Origin: a virus
IMG/VR virus record: IMGVR_UViG_3300009068_000233
Coordinates: 1 to 21,043 of that record
Length of the DNA stretch: 21,043 bases
Reading direction: 5' to 3' (one strand)
Shown: positions 7,519-16,010 of the stretch, in pieces
Layout: every line of letters begins with the position of its first letter
Numbering within the stretch: position 1 is the stretch's first letter
Notes under the pieces: generated by a model
What the model was told of the DNA's origin: nothing
Databases searched by the model: none
What the model saw: only the letters and a program-made list of their open reading frames with translations
Position numbers and translations under genes: made by a program

Positions 7519-9126
7519 TTACTCCTGGAACGTGAACTTAACACCAGCTGCTTTAAGCCGTTCTAAAACTTTTTCACGAGGAGCCCCGTCCTTAACAGCT
7601 TTGTTAGCCCTATCAATAGCCGCTTGATTTTGCTCTGGAGTTAGTTGGGGAGGTTGGTTGTTACTAGTAGCAGCAGCCCCACCTCCTTTAGATTTTTCTT
7701 TGGCAGCACTTACAGCTTCAGGAATGGTAGAAAAACTATCGTACTTAGTACCAGAAGCTAAAGCATTTGCAACAGCAGTTTCTTCATTAACCTCTTTACC
7801 TTTCCACAAAGATGGAATGTTAGTAGGTTTGCCCCCGTTTAGTTTGGGATTGGTAACTGTGATGCTTAGTTCAGTAGAGTAACTTCCATCAGCATTTTTC
7901 CTAGCAGGATACCCATCATGAGTTTTAGCATTAGTAGGCATTCCACCTTTAGCAGAAGGAATCTTTCCTTCAACTGCTTTGCTACCAGTAGATTTATCTT
8001 CAATGTCAATGGGTGTTGCTCCTCCGTACAACTCAAGTTCTTTTCTAAGATTGTCTAAGATGCTTTGCTTACCTGGAAAATCTGGAGCAGTAGAATTTAG
8101 AGTAATCTCTTTTTTAATTTGGTCACGTTTAAAGTTATCGCGCTCTGTAACAGCTTTTTGATAGTTAGCTTTTTCAGCAGCATCAAAGAACCAAGTTTTA
8201 TCAAGCTTAGCTTCAGCATCAGATACTTTTTTATCTAAAGCCTCAAGAGGTTTTTTAGCAGATTTTTCAAGACCTTCTACAGCCCTAGTGTAAGCAGACC
8301 AAGCCAAGCGATCTTCTTTGTCAGCAGCAGTATTAGAATCACTGCCTACCATTCTACGATTAAGCAAACCATTTTGACGAATAACTTCTATACGCTCACG
8401 AGATTCAGCAAGAACTCTAGCTTTTTCAATCTCAATATTTTTTAGTTGCGTAGCCATCTGCCCCTTGGCATTAAGCATAAGATTCTTAGCTGCTTCTTTT
8501 TTTTCAGCACCAGTCATGTTGTTCCAGTTTACTTCTCCAATCTGAGATATAAGAGCTTTTTTATTGGCTTCTGGAAGACGATCTACAAACTCTTGCACCT
8601 TATCATCAGGTAATGCAGCAATAACACCATAAGCATTACCCACTTCTTGAGCTTGTTGATCTAGTTGTTTTTGTCTGCCAGCTATTTGTCTTACTTCGAG
8701 TAACTCAGCAGCAGCTAAGTTTGTTTTTAAATTTTCAACATTTCCAGACTGGGCATCAAGCATAGCTGCCATACGCAGCTTTTCAGGATCACTAGCATTT
8801 TTAAATTCAACAGTCTCTGATAAAACTTTGAGACTAGCTTTAGAAGCTTCAGAAGATTTAAAATTAGTATCAGTAACCAAGTTACTTAACCTAATTTTTT
8901 CTAAAGTCTGTTGGTCTTGTTGAGCTTGTAAAGCTAATGCTTCTGGAGCATAGGAAGCTTTAAGGCGATCTTGTTCTAGTTTAAGACGATCTTGTTGTAG
9001 TTTGAGTTGTGTTTGTTCAGCAGCAGCATCAGTTTGCTCTTGCACATAAGGTGCAGCAGCCATACTTTGCTGAAGTTGTAAAGCTGCTTGTCCACCAGCA
9101 GCTGCATCGGTCATTAGGTATGCCAT
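7519..9126 (-). CDS. Internal virion / ejection protein, 535 aa
   Basis: The N-terminus is Ala/Gln-rich and runs into a coiled coil that contains an exact-register heptad duplication (LKLQQDR and LKLEQDR, residues 41-54). Long charged helices continue to about 380. The C-terminal part (about 400-485) carries a small domain of the type GYPARKNADGSYST...NIPSLWKGK...A...SGTKYDSF, a module I know from phage virion proteins without a firm function. The very end is a Lys/Gln-rich helix. It sits between a gp7-like protein and the giant ejection protein, the position of P22 gp20 in the 7-20-16 order, so an ejection role is inferred. The ribosome site is AAGGA 8 bases before the ATG. Confidence 0.75.
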   Translation of the reverse strand: MAYLMTDAAAGGQAALQLQQSMAAAPYVQEQTDAAAEQTQLKLQQDRLKLEQDRLKASYAPEALALQAQQDQQTLEKIRLSNLVTDTNFKSSEASKASLKVLSETVEFKNASDPEKLRMAAMLDAQSGNVENLKTNLAAAELLEVRQIAGRQKQLDQQAQEVGNAYGVIAALPDDKVQEFVDRLPEANKKALISQIGEVNWNNMTGAEKKEAAKNLMLNAKGQMATQLKNIEIEKARVLAESRERIEVIRQNGLLNRRMVGSDSNTAADKEDRLAWSAYTRAVEGLEKSAKKPLEALDKKVSDAEAKLDKTWFFDAAEKANYQKAVTERDNFKRDQIKKEITLNSTAPDFPGKQSILDNLRKELELYGGATPIDIEDKSTGSKAVEGKIPSAKGGMPTNAKTHDGYPARKNADGSYSTELSITVTNPKLNGGKPTNIPSLWKGKEVNEETAVANALASGTKYDSFSTIPEAVSAAKEKSKGGGAAATSNNQPPQLTPEQNQAAIDRANKAVKDGAPREKVLERLKAAGVKFTFQE

Positions 9127-9136
9127 ATATTAATCC

Positions 9137-9826
9137 TTAACGAATAGAAGGGCCATAAGCACCTCCATAATTAGCAGTGTCAACCGCACCCATACCGCCA
9201 CTACCAATACCGTAGCCACTTTCATACTGACTAAATCCTTGATCGTTGTATCCATATGGTGCGTTCATTTGTGCGCCAGTACCAGTACCACGATATTGTC
9301 CAGCAAGACCAGAAAGACCTATAGAAAGAGCACCAAGACCTTGTTGAAAGGCTTGTTGATTTTGACTATCTTGAACTAAACCAAGTCTAGCTGCTTCAGA
9401 TGGTGCAGCACCTGCACCAGAACCCACAGCAAGTCGATTAAGATAGTCGGTCATAAAGCCATAGTAGCCTTTTTGTCCAATGCCTTGAAGATCTATTTGC
9501 TCATTACCAGAGTACAACATTCCAGACTTTGATGCAGAACGTTTAGAAGCTTCCATAGCAGGATCTAATACACCACTTTGAAATTGACTATATCCTGGCA
9601 TTTTGGTAGGGTCTAATGTGCTACCACTAGTTAAAGCACCACTATACATAGAAGCAAGATTACTTCTATAAGGAGCAAAAGGATCAGCAGCAGCTTGAGC
9701 TTCAGCACCACTAGCAGAACCCTTGCCACCAAAAAGTTTACTTACTCCACCACCAGTAAGTGCGTTAACACCTGCGGCAATGCCTACAACTGAAGCAACA
9801 GTTGTTAATGAGATTCCAGCAGACAT
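9137..9826 (-). CDS. P22 gp7-like DNA ejection protein
   Basis: This 229-aa protein has a hydrophobic N-terminus (about 5-30, SVVGIAAGVNALTGG) that could insert into a membrane. A Gln/Ser/Ala-rich helical middle and a Gly/Tyr-rich C-terminus with repeated YG elements follow. Small, Gly/Ala-rich proteins with this profile precede the larger ejection proteins in P22-like podoviruses, and the order here matches. The start is secure: a long purine site (GGAGAGGGG) lies 7 bases before the ATG, inside the end of the cupin-SET gene, which it overlaps by 22 bases. Confidence 0.65.
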   Translation of the reverse strand: MSAGISLTTVASVVGIAAGVNALTGGGVSKLFGGKGSASGAEAQAAADPFAPYRSNLASMYSGALTSGSTLDPTKMPGYSQFQSGVLDPAMEASKRSASKSGMLYSGNEQIDLQGIGQKGYYGFMTDYLNRLAVGSGAGAAPSEAARLGLVQDSQNQQAFQQGLGALSIGLSGLAGQYRGTGTGAQMNAPYGYNDQGFSQYESGYGIGSGGMGAVDTANYGGAYGPSIR

Positions 9827-10707
9827 TTTTTATCCCCTCTCCAAAGATTATTTACTTGCATAGCTTGTCGATAGTCTAGAGTTATTTCTTCACCCAGATC
9901 ACCGCCTACCATGCCACTTATATCTCGTAATGCTACTAAGAACATATCTCCAAGACTGTTTGTAAAAGCTACTGCATTAGGAGTCTTAGAGTGGTTAATT
10001 AAATACCCCGCAGGGGTTCTACAACCACCAAGTCTCATAGGTGCAATGATGCTGTTTTGTTTAATCACAGCAGTAGAAAACATTCCTTTACCTTCTATAG
10101 GCGAGTCTCCAGCACATATGCTGTAGCTGCCATCTGGAAAGGGAATGCAATCTTCTCTGTGCTTAGAAGCTAACTCAATGTCTTCTAGAGTCCATCCAGA
10201 CTCTTCAACCATTAGCAAGAAGTCTTGTCGATCTTCTTCATGCAGCGGATATTCTTTAAGCAGTTTTTCTTGTTGATGTTGCTTAAGAATATCTGGAGAC
10301 TTGAACAACACAGACTCAAGGTATTGAACATCTGTGTTATTAGTAACATAGATATTTTGCCACACAACGTCCTCTAAAGTAAAGCCAACTTTACTACCAG
10401 CTTTAGCGACAAACATGTGTGGAGCTACCAAAGTTTGGACTTGACCATCCCCATCAACAACATTGATGCTACCTTTAAGCAACACATTCATATGTTCTGA
10501 AAGGTGTTCCTGACCCACAATCATTGTGTTTTTAGGATAGTAGGCTTCTCGAATATATAAGCCTCCACCAAATCTGTGGACAATAGAATTAGGAGTTTGC
10601 TCCTCATTCATCAACGCTTTAGCCAAAGCTAATTTACTATCTGTAGTACGGAGGTCAAAGCCTTCTTTAGTAGCAACAGAGTTAATAGCTTCTACAATTT
10701 GGTCCAA
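9805..10707 (-). CDS. Cupin-SET fusion protein, putative protein lysine methyltransferase
   Basis: This 300-aa protein has two recognisable parts. Residues about 45-125 look like a cupin barrel: GQEHLSEHMNVLLKGS (65-80) carries H68 and H72 in the first cupin motif, followed by a Pro/Gly turn (AP 95-96, AGS 103-105). The second-motif histidine is not obvious. Residues about 202-282 look like a SET domain: GKGMF (206-210) matches the AdoMet-side GxG segment, NHSKTPNA (238-245) the NHS pseudoknot strand, and GEEITLDY (272-279) the final motif with its Tyr. Cysteines of a post-SET motif are missing. The start is a TTG with AGGAGA 6 bases upstream, embedded in the last codons of the gp10-like gene. 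Likely activity is methylation of a protein Lys, of the virion or the host. The substrate is unknown. Confidence 0.8.
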   Translation of the reverse strand: MDQIVEAINSVATKEGFDLRTTDSKLALAKALMNEEQTPNSIVHRFGGGLYIREAYYPKNTMIVGQEHLSEHMNVLLKGSINVVDGDGQVQTLVAPHMFVAKAGSKVGFTLEDVVWQNIYVTNNTDVQYLESVLFKSPDILKQHQQEKLLKEYPLHEEDRQDFLLMVEESGWTLEDIELASKHREDCIPFPDGSYSICAGDSPIEGKGMFSTAVIKQNSIIAPMRLGGCRTPAGYLINHSKTPNAVAFTNSLGDMFLVALRDISGMVGGDLGEEITLDYRQAMQVNNLWRGDKKCLLESH

Positions 10708-10709
10708 GA

Positions 10710-12179
10710 TTATCTCCTGTAACGTCCACCACCAACTTCTTGCTCTTGGTCCATTTCACCTATCCTAAAGTCTATTTCAGCAGTATCTAAACGAAGAGCA
10801 ACATTACTGCTACACAAGAACTCCCAGGCTCTACGCCTATCAGCACCGCTTAAATAAACTTCTGATCTAGAAGCATTAAGATCAATAGACCTGTAGTTTG
10901 ACCAAGTGTTGTAGTCATCCCCAGTGTGACGTACTTGCATAGTACCAGCAACTTTATCACCAAGGATCTCTAACCTTCCATAGAACTTACGTTTAGTAGT
11001 ACCGTTGTCTATGATGTCTGTGACTGTTCTGCAATAAATTGCTTGCCCATTATCTTGATATGTATCTACACCTAGAGTGTATAAAGTTGCAGTATCATCG
11101 TCTAGAATATATGGAACATTTAAAACCTCTGCATAAAATGCAGGACGGAAATAAGATTCTTGATACGTACCAGGATTGGCTTGATTACTACTTTGTATAG
11201 AGTATTGAGTCCAGGTATACCACATCTTTTCATTGATGTCATATACAAGAGTTTGGTTAGTAGTATATAAAGTTAATATGTAAAGACTGTGCCCATTAAT
11301 AGTGTAGCAATAAGCAGATACTTCGCTAAGCCCATCAGCTGTTAGATGTCGGTCTATATTAGCTGTAGAAATTTTAACAGGAGACACACCGTCCATAATA
11401 TATACAGCTCGTCCATAAGATTTGCCAGAACCTACCCACAACACAGTGTTACTAGTGGCAACAATACTGTCTCCATTAACACAACCAACTTCAGAAGAAT
11501 AACTTGTGGCTACTCCCAAAGGAGAGCCAGTAGCATTGGCAACATCATAAAAAAATTGAGTACTAGAATTACCAAAAGCCACAAGATAATTTAAGTGTCT
11601 GACAATGCCAACAAGTGTGTCTGATGTTTGTTCGAAACTTATGTAGTTTAAAGAATTCCAAGTAGTTGCATCACCAACATCACAGTTGTATATACGATTG
11701 GTAGTTGTACCAAGAAATATATAGTTATTTAAAGCCACAACCCCAGGCACGTAGGGTGCTGTAGGTAAAGTGGCTGTAGCTACAAATGAACCTGCTTGAT
11801 TTAATAGGTAGCCAGTTACTTTATTGTGAAAGAACAGGTTGGCATCTAAAAATGTCTTGGCAAAATAACTTTGGCTAGTTGATGTTGACGTAGTTCCTAA
11901 ATTTGTTACTGCAAAAGAACTGCTAGGATTAATCTGATATACCGTGTTATTAATAACAGCAATAAGTTTGTCGTTAAATTCTACTAGCCCTTGGCTTGGG
12001 GTATATGCAGGGGGTGTAACAGACACAATCTGTTTAACAGACACAAGGCCAGGGCGTTTAACAAACTCTCGTTTTTGATCTCTTGTTTCAAAAAAGCAAT
12101 TAGAAGAATACGAGTCTTTAGCAAACGTCCCATTGCGAGATTCTATTGGTTGAGTAAGAGGAATACGCAAGGTAGCCAT
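10710..12179 (-). CDS. P22 gp10-like tail hub / packaged DNA stabilisation protein
   Basis: This 489-aa protein is beta-rich throughout and of the size of P22 gp10 (about 470 aa), which plugs the tail below the adaptor ring and keeps the DNA inside. Family-like stretches include the N-terminal RNGTFAKDSYSSNCFFE (about 15-31) and KRPGL (41-45). The central AFGNSSTQFFYDVANATGSP (201-220) and the segment VGCVNGDSIVATSNTVLWVG (231-250) are typical of the family and are followed by IMDGVSPVKIST. It lies directly after the gp4-like adaptor, separated by 2 bases, exactly as in P22. The C-terminal codons also carry the ribosome site of the next gene. Confidence 0.85.
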   Translation of the reverse strand: MATLRIPLTQPIESRNGTFAKDSYSSNCFFETRDQKREFVKRPGLVSVKQIVSVTPPAYTPSQGLVEFNDKLIAVINNTVYQINPSSSFAVTNLGTTSTSTSQSYFAKTFLDANLFFHNKVTGYLLNQAGSFVATATLPTAPYVPGVVALNNYIFLGTTTNRIYNCDVGDATTWNSLNYISFEQTSDTLVGIVRHLNYLVAFGNSSTQFFYDVANATGSPLGVATSYSSEVGCVNGDSIVATSNTVLWVGSGKSYGRAVYIMDGVSPVKISTANIDRHLTADGLSEVSAYCYTINGHSLYILTLYTTNQTLVYDINEKMWYTWTQYSIQSSNQANPGTYQESYFRPAFYAEVLNVPYILDDDTATLYTLGVDTYQDNGQAIYCRTVTDIIDNGTTKRKFYGRLEILGDKVAGTMQVRHTGDDYNTWSNYRSIDLNASRSEVYLSGADRRRAWEFLCSSNVALRLDTAEIDFRIGEMDQEQEVGGGRYRR

Positions 12180-12181
12180 AA

Positions 12182-12946
12182 TTACTGCCCATAGGAGTTG
12201 TTGTTTGTAGATCTAAAATCAGGAGAAAAGAATGTGCTAGAAGCTTCTACATCCCAATCAGACAACATGGTTTTGTACGTACTTGCTCGATTGGCAATCT
12301 CTTGTCTAGCGTTCATAGGAACACCGTACTCAAGAGACAGTTGATCAGCTAGGTTCCACATCAAACAGTTCATCCACTCATTAGGAAAGTCTGGAACTCC
12401 TAACGCAGTAGTCAAATCATCTAGAGGCATTTGAGCAACAATGTGCAACTCTAAGTTAGTTTGAGCATTTAAGTCGGGGGTTAGATACACATACAGTACG
12501 CCATTTAATTTTCTAGGATCATAGAAAATAGTGTTGGCTGTACCTGTAGAAAACTTAGAGCCTAAAACGTTGTACTCTTGTTTAGACATCACCATTACTG
12601 GTATGTCAATATATGGAGTAGTTTGCTTGTTACGGTAGAACCCTTGAATAACTTTTAAAGGTTTGTCAGTAATAGCTACAGTAGGACTCAAAGAATCGTA
12701 CATCAAAGTAGAACTAGCGCCACCTAGGGTATAACTAGTTTGGTTGTTAGTTAGAGGAATAATGATCTCTGAAATCTTCCACAGTTTTAATCCGTCTGTA
12801 CTAAATTGCTTGATAAGCAAGTTTAAAGACATAGACGCATTGCTAATAGTAGCGGCATCAGGTGAACTACCAATTTCCAGAACACCTAGTTTACGAAGAG
12901 CCATGGTAATAATTTCATCCCGAGTGACTGTATAAGTAGAACTCAT
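12182..12946 (-). CDS. P22 gp4-like head-tail adaptor
   Basis: I use the ATG at 12946 (254 aa). A TTG four codons earlier has no ribosome site. The N-terminus (about 5-70) shows the helical pattern of P22 tail accessory factor gp4-like proteins: TVTRDEIITMALRKLGVLE, then SLNLLIKQFSTDGLKLWKI. A beta region with PLTNNQTSYTLG follows, and the C-terminus has helical sequence (NEWMNCLMWNLADQLSLEYG) that may extend down the tail. Gp4 proteins form the ring under the portal on which gp10 assembles, and the gp10-like gene follows at once. The start lies 4 bases after the previous stop, so re-initiation is likely. It is longer than P22 gp4 (about 166 aa), which is common in related phages. Confidence 0.8.
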   Translation of the reverse strand: MSSTYTVTRDEIITMALRKLGVLEIGSSPDAATISNASMSLNLLIKQFSTDGLKLWKISEIIIPLTNNQTSYTLGGASSTLMYDSLSPTVAITDKPLKVIQGFYRNKQTTPYIDIPVMVMSKQEYNVLGSKFSTGTANTIFYDPRKLNGVLYVYLTPDLNAQTNLELHIVAQMPLDDLTTALGVPDFPNEWMNCLMWNLADQLSLEYGVPMNARQEIANRASTYKTMLSDWDVEASSTFFSPDFRSTNNNSYGQ

Positions 12947-12950
12947 AGTT

Positions 12951-13361
12951 TTATCCAATTAAAAAGTCGTTTAAACCAGGAGCTTGTTTGTTTGTTATAG
13001 CACATCCTGCTACAGCAGTTGGAGGAATAGCTATAGATCCCTCTAGAGTACATACAGGAAGGTTGCCATAGTTTACATCTGCTTTAGCACAGTCTGCTTG
13101 CCCATAGTCTGCTATACCTTGGGTAGTAATAGGGGTACAAACAACAGCAAAAACATCTGCTTGCCCTGGCCTAGTAAATGGGGGAACTTGTTTATCAGCT
13201 ACACCATGTACAAAGTCTTGTGGTTGCCTTGGTTCCCAATCTCCAGAACAGACCATAAGTCCATCCCAACGAAGTTGTAAATCATCATTTTTAAATTGAC
13301 GACCACAAACATCGCAAACAACTTTCCAAGCTCCATTGTCCCACCTAGGTCTGTACGACAT
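12951..13361 (-). CDS. Small structural-region protein with Cys motif
   Basis: This 136-aa protein is of a type often seen near the neck genes of phages, but I cannot give it a function. The N-terminal 65 residues contain C16-x2-C19 and C38, with RWDGLMVCSGDW followed by EPRQPQDF and H52. This could be an incomplete or His-completed zinc knuckle. The second half is Cys- and Ala-containing with no clear motif (TPITTQGIADYGQADC). The ribosome site is a modest AGG 7 bases before the ATG, overlapping the previous gene's end. Its place just before the gp4-like adaptor suggests a role in head completion or fibre attachment. Confidence 0.7.
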   Translation of the reverse strand: MSYRPRWDNGAWKVVCDVCGRQFKNDDLQLRWDGLMVCSGDWEPRQPQDFVHGVADKQVPPFTRPGQADVFAVVCTPITTQGIADYGQADCAKADVNYGNLPVCTLEGSIAIPPTAVAGCAITNKQAPGLNDFLIG

Positions 13362-13363
13362 AG

Positions 13364-13651
13364 TTAGCCTATAAATTCTACAACAGCATTAATAGGAACG
13401 CCTTCAGTAAAAGTAACTGTAGTAGTGGTAGTTTCTGTATAACTAGAAGTTAAGATTTGTCGCACACCATTGATATACACATCAAGAGTTTTAGCTCCTA
13501 CACTATAAACAAAAGGAACTGTAAATACAGTTTGTCCTGACGTAGCAGTCACAGTACCACGTTGACGACCTTGGTAAACGTAGTTGTTTACATCGTTAAG
13601 CCATGCAGCAACTATAGGAGTACTGTTGTCAATAAAGTAAGTAGTTGCCAT
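13364..13651 (-). CDS. Small tail-fibre-like protein with WLNDVN anchor
   Basis: This 95-aa protein starts with an N-terminal segment containing AAWLNDVNNYVYQ (15-27), which closely matches the N-terminus of the 267-aa fibre in this window (TWLNDVNAAIYT). The rest is one beta domain with FTVPF, DVYINGVRQ (about 57-65) and a run of Thr before VTFTEGVPINAVVEFIG. This resembles the small beta domain found in many phage appendage proteins. It probably sits on the tail as a short appendage or adaptor. The ribosome site AGGAA lies 6-7 bases before the ATG. Confidence 0.75.
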   Translation of the reverse strand: MATTYFIDNSTPIVAAWLNDVNNYVYQGRQRGTVTATSGQTVFTVPFVYSVGAKTLDVYINGVRQILTSSYTETTTTTVTFTEGVPINAVVEFIG

Positions 13652-13678
13652 GTTCTGTTCCTAGTAACAAGTAGATTG

Positions 13679-13855
13679 TTATTTTGTATGAAGAATGAAT
13701 GTCCAGATTATTCCAGACATTCCAACTAACAACGCACCACAAGCTTTGATGATAATACCTTCTAACCGTTTAAGTCTAGCGTTAATTTGTTCGTATCTAA
13801 ACGCACAAACTTCTTCGTGGTTAGATAGTCTTGTTTGGATTGAAGGTTGAGCCAC
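13679..13855 (-). CDS. Small coiled-coil / C-terminal TM protein, XhlA-like
   Basis: From the GTG at 13855 this is 58 aa. The frame is also open to a TTG at 13903 (74 aa), which would overlap the upstream gene by 23 bases. Neither start has a good ribosome site, so the N-terminus is uncertain. The body has an amphipathic helix (TRLSNHEEVCAFRYEQINAR, 8-27, then LKRLE) and one membrane helix (about 35-54, IIKACGALLVGMSGIIWTFI). This resembles haemolysin XhlA-like membrane proteins of phages, a family linked to lysis, but here the gene is among fibre genes rather than in the lysis cassette. Function is therefore open. Confidence 0.55.
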   Translation of the reverse strand: MAQPSIQTRLSNHEEVCAFRYEQINARLKRLEGIIIKACGALLVGMSGIIWTFILHTK

Positions 13856-13880
13856 AATAATTATCTGTTTTAGTTTTGGT

Positions 13881-14174
13881 TTAACAATCAATTGCGTCAG
13901 CAAATTCTGGCAGCGTTTTTAAATATTCATAAGCTTGGGCAATAAAGTTTATAGAATCTATGCTTACAGATGGAACAAATAAATAGTTCTTGGTGAACTT
14001 GTGCGAGTCACTTTTAAACAAAACTTCAGCATTAAGCTGAGTTTTAGAACCTGTGATGCTGACGACTTTCACATAAGCAGAAAACGTAATTTTCTGATTA
14101 CCATTTTTTACTACGCCAAGTGGTGTTTCAATGAATGAATCACCTTCTGTTTCAATAAGTTTTTGCAAAGCCAT
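13881..14174 (-). CDS. Hypothetical protein, 97 aa
   Basis: I do not recognise this protein. It looks like a small, soluble alpha/beta protein. The sequence VVKNGNQKITFSAYVKVVSI (about 21-40) and the following LNAEVLFKSDSHKF alternate like beta strands, and the C-terminus (about 77-95, INFIAQAYEYLKTLPEF) looks helical. The start is well supported: AAGGAGA lies 6-7 bases before the ATG. It follows the tailspike gene by 12 bases and could be a tailspike-associated chaperone or accessory, but only the position suggests this. Confidence 0.65.
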   Translation of the reverse strand: MALQKLIETEGDSFIETPLGVVKNGNQKITFSAYVKVVSITGSKTQLNAEVLFKSDSHKFTKNYLFVPSVSIDSINFIAQAYEYLKTLPEFADAIDC

Positions 14175-14186
14175 TTGATTTCTCCT

Positions 14187-16007
14187 TTATACCGTGATGT
14201 TGGTGGCGCAAACATACCAAGTTGAACTTCCCAATGTGACCGAACCACCAGTTTCATTTTGAATTACAACGGTAACTATATTAGCCGCCGTGACTGTAGC
14301 TGATACCAAACAATCAACCACATCTACACCAGCACCCGCTGTTGCAGACATTCCTAATGTTGCACCAAGAACTGTAAAGTCTTTAGCTACAAAAGTTCCA
14401 TCACTAATAGTGCCTGGATTCCATGTAGCTTGACCTGTGTAGCGTACAAATTCATTAGCATTTGGCGTAAAAAACGACGAACCACCAGCATTTCCAAACG
14501 TAATTGACCAACCGTCTAAGTAAAAAGTGGTTGACCCAGTAGCCGATGAAAAATTAATATTTAAACTTGAATAAATGCCAGTGTAATTTAAATCAAAACT
14601 AAATGTAACTTTTTTCCAAGCGTTTCGGGTTGTTACTGTTTCAACGCCAATAACAGCAGCACCAGCATTGTAAAAAAGGTTAATTTGTATATCGTTGCCC
14701 CCAACTGTTGGAATGTAAATCCATCCAGTTGCGGTGGCACGATTTGACCCAAAAGCAGCAGTTGAAATTGGAACAGAAAGTTGCACTTGACTGGTTGGGT
14801 ATGCGCTTGCTAAAACACATGCAGCTGACGATACACCTTGCTTAACAATACTAGTTTCCCTCGTCATGGTTGCACTTGCGGTTCCCCACGACCCAGCGGG
14901 GGTGGTTGTACCAATCCAGCGATCTAACGAACCATTGTAAACAATGCTACTAAAGTCAGATAACTGACCAGCCCTATTGACGTTTTGATAGCCTGTTGCG
15001 TTGGCATTTAATTGAGATGTATTTGTGCCATTGTCAGTAATGGTTGAAGATGTTTGGCCTTCACAAGAAATAGCGCCAATTTTGGTATTTGTTGACCCCG
15101 AATCAATTACCAACTTAGTCATTGTAACGCCGTCAACTATGCAGCCATCACAAGTTTGTAATTGAAGTCCTGTATTTGCACCATTATGAAAAATGCCTGG
15201 GCCGTACACATTTCTCTGCCCATCAGCATCAATCATTGATATTGATGTAGTTCCAGCTTCGGTGTAAAAATTACGAATATTGTTGTATAAACAATCTTTT
15301 AATGATAAATTATAGGTAGAGTTGCCTTCGGATAGCCCCGTTAAGACACTGGCTTGCATACCTTGCATATAAATGCCGTAGCCCAACCCACCGTCAGCGA
15401 CCAAATTAAATTCACAATCAACTAATGAGGTGTTTGTTCCATCTAATTTTGCACCTCTAAACCCGTTAGCTGGGACTGTGCAAGAAACTGGGTATTTAGT
15501 ATAAAACTGATTTGTATTAAATTGAACTGGGCGGCATGATTGCAAAGAGGACATTCTTACGGCATATCCTGTTGCACTTGTGCCCGTTATTACATGAATA
15601 TTAACAAAAGAGCATTGAATTAAACCAGTTAAAACAAGCGCGTCTTTACATGATCCAGTATTGCCATAAATTCCAAAATCTTGCCATACACTGTGCATTA
15701 ACGCTGTGCTACTACTTAACGATTCAGCGTTTCCATACCGAATACCATTTGCGCTAGTTCCTACAACTAAGTAAAAACCCGAATTAATACCAGTGCCAAT
15801 AATGTTGACAGACTTTGTGATTTGGATATTTTGCGTGATCTTAAAAATACCGTTCGACAGGTAAACCGTTCCGTACTCAGGCACAGCAGCAAATGCAGCC
15901 AAAACTGCGGCTGTATCGTCTGTAGTGGCATCGCCTACACCGCCAAAATCTTGAATGGTGACGCTACCGCCAACAATCATTGACTGAGAAACTTTAGTCA
16001 AAGCCAT
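14187..16007 (-). CDS. Tailspike with pectate-lyase-type beta-helix
   Basis: This 606-aa protein starts with IQDFGGVGDATTDDTAAVLA (about 18-37) and GTVYLSNGIFKI, the entry signature of the pectate-lyase-3 superfamily right-handed beta-helix. Helix-like turns with conserved small and polar residues follow to about 330. Residues about 350-505 (YNGSLDRWIG to TFYLDGWSITFG) resemble a carbohydrate-binding jelly-roll module. The last 70 residues (VLGATLGMSATAGAG to the end) form a small beta module common at the ends of phage tail proteins. It probably binds and may cut host surface polysaccharide; catalytic acids cannot be assigned by eye. The ribosome site AGGAA is 8 bases before the ATG, inside the end of the S74 gene. 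Codons look richer in G/C at the third position than those of the capsid and ejection genes. Confidence 0.85.
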   Translation of the reverse strand: MALTKVSQSMIVGGSVTIQDFGGVGDATTDDTAAVLAAFAAVPEYGTVYLSNGIFKITQNIQITKSVNIIGTGINSGFYLVVGTSANGIRYGNAESLSSSTALMHSVWQDFGIYGNTGSCKDALVLTGLIQCSFVNIHVITGTSATGYAVRMSSLQSCRPVQFNTNQFYTKYPVSCTVPANGFRGAKLDGTNTSLVDCEFNLVADGGLGYGIYMQGMQASVLTGLSEGNSTYNLSLKDCLYNNIRNFYTEAGTTSISMIDADGQRNVYGPGIFHNGANTGLQLQTCDGCIVDGVTMTKLVIDSGSTNTKIGAISCEGQTSSTITDNGTNTSQLNANATGYQNVNRAGQLSDFSSIVYNGSLDRWIGTTTPAGSWGTASATMTRETSIVKQGVSSAACVLASAYPTSQVQLSVPISTAAFGSNRATATGWIYIPTVGGNDIQINLFYNAGAAVIGVETVTTRNAWKKVTFSFDLNYTGIYSSLNINFSSATGSTTFYLDGWSITFGNAGGSSFFTPNANEFVRYTGQATWNPGTISDGTFVAKDFTVLGATLGMSATAGAGVDVVDCLVSATVTAANIVTVVIQNETGGSVTLGSSTWYVCATNITV

Positions 16008-16010
16008 TAT

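Noticed and set aside
7109-7627. 172-codon plus-strand frame opposite the giant ejection gene
   Set aside because: It is antisense to an Ala/Gly-rich coding region, whose GCT/GCA codons leave the other strand open. There is no ribosome site and it spans two genes.
12947-12958. TTG start for the gp4-like adaptor
   Set aside because: There is no ribosome site before the TTG, and the ATG at 12946 aligns better with the family's N-terminal pattern and sits 4 bases after the upstream stop.
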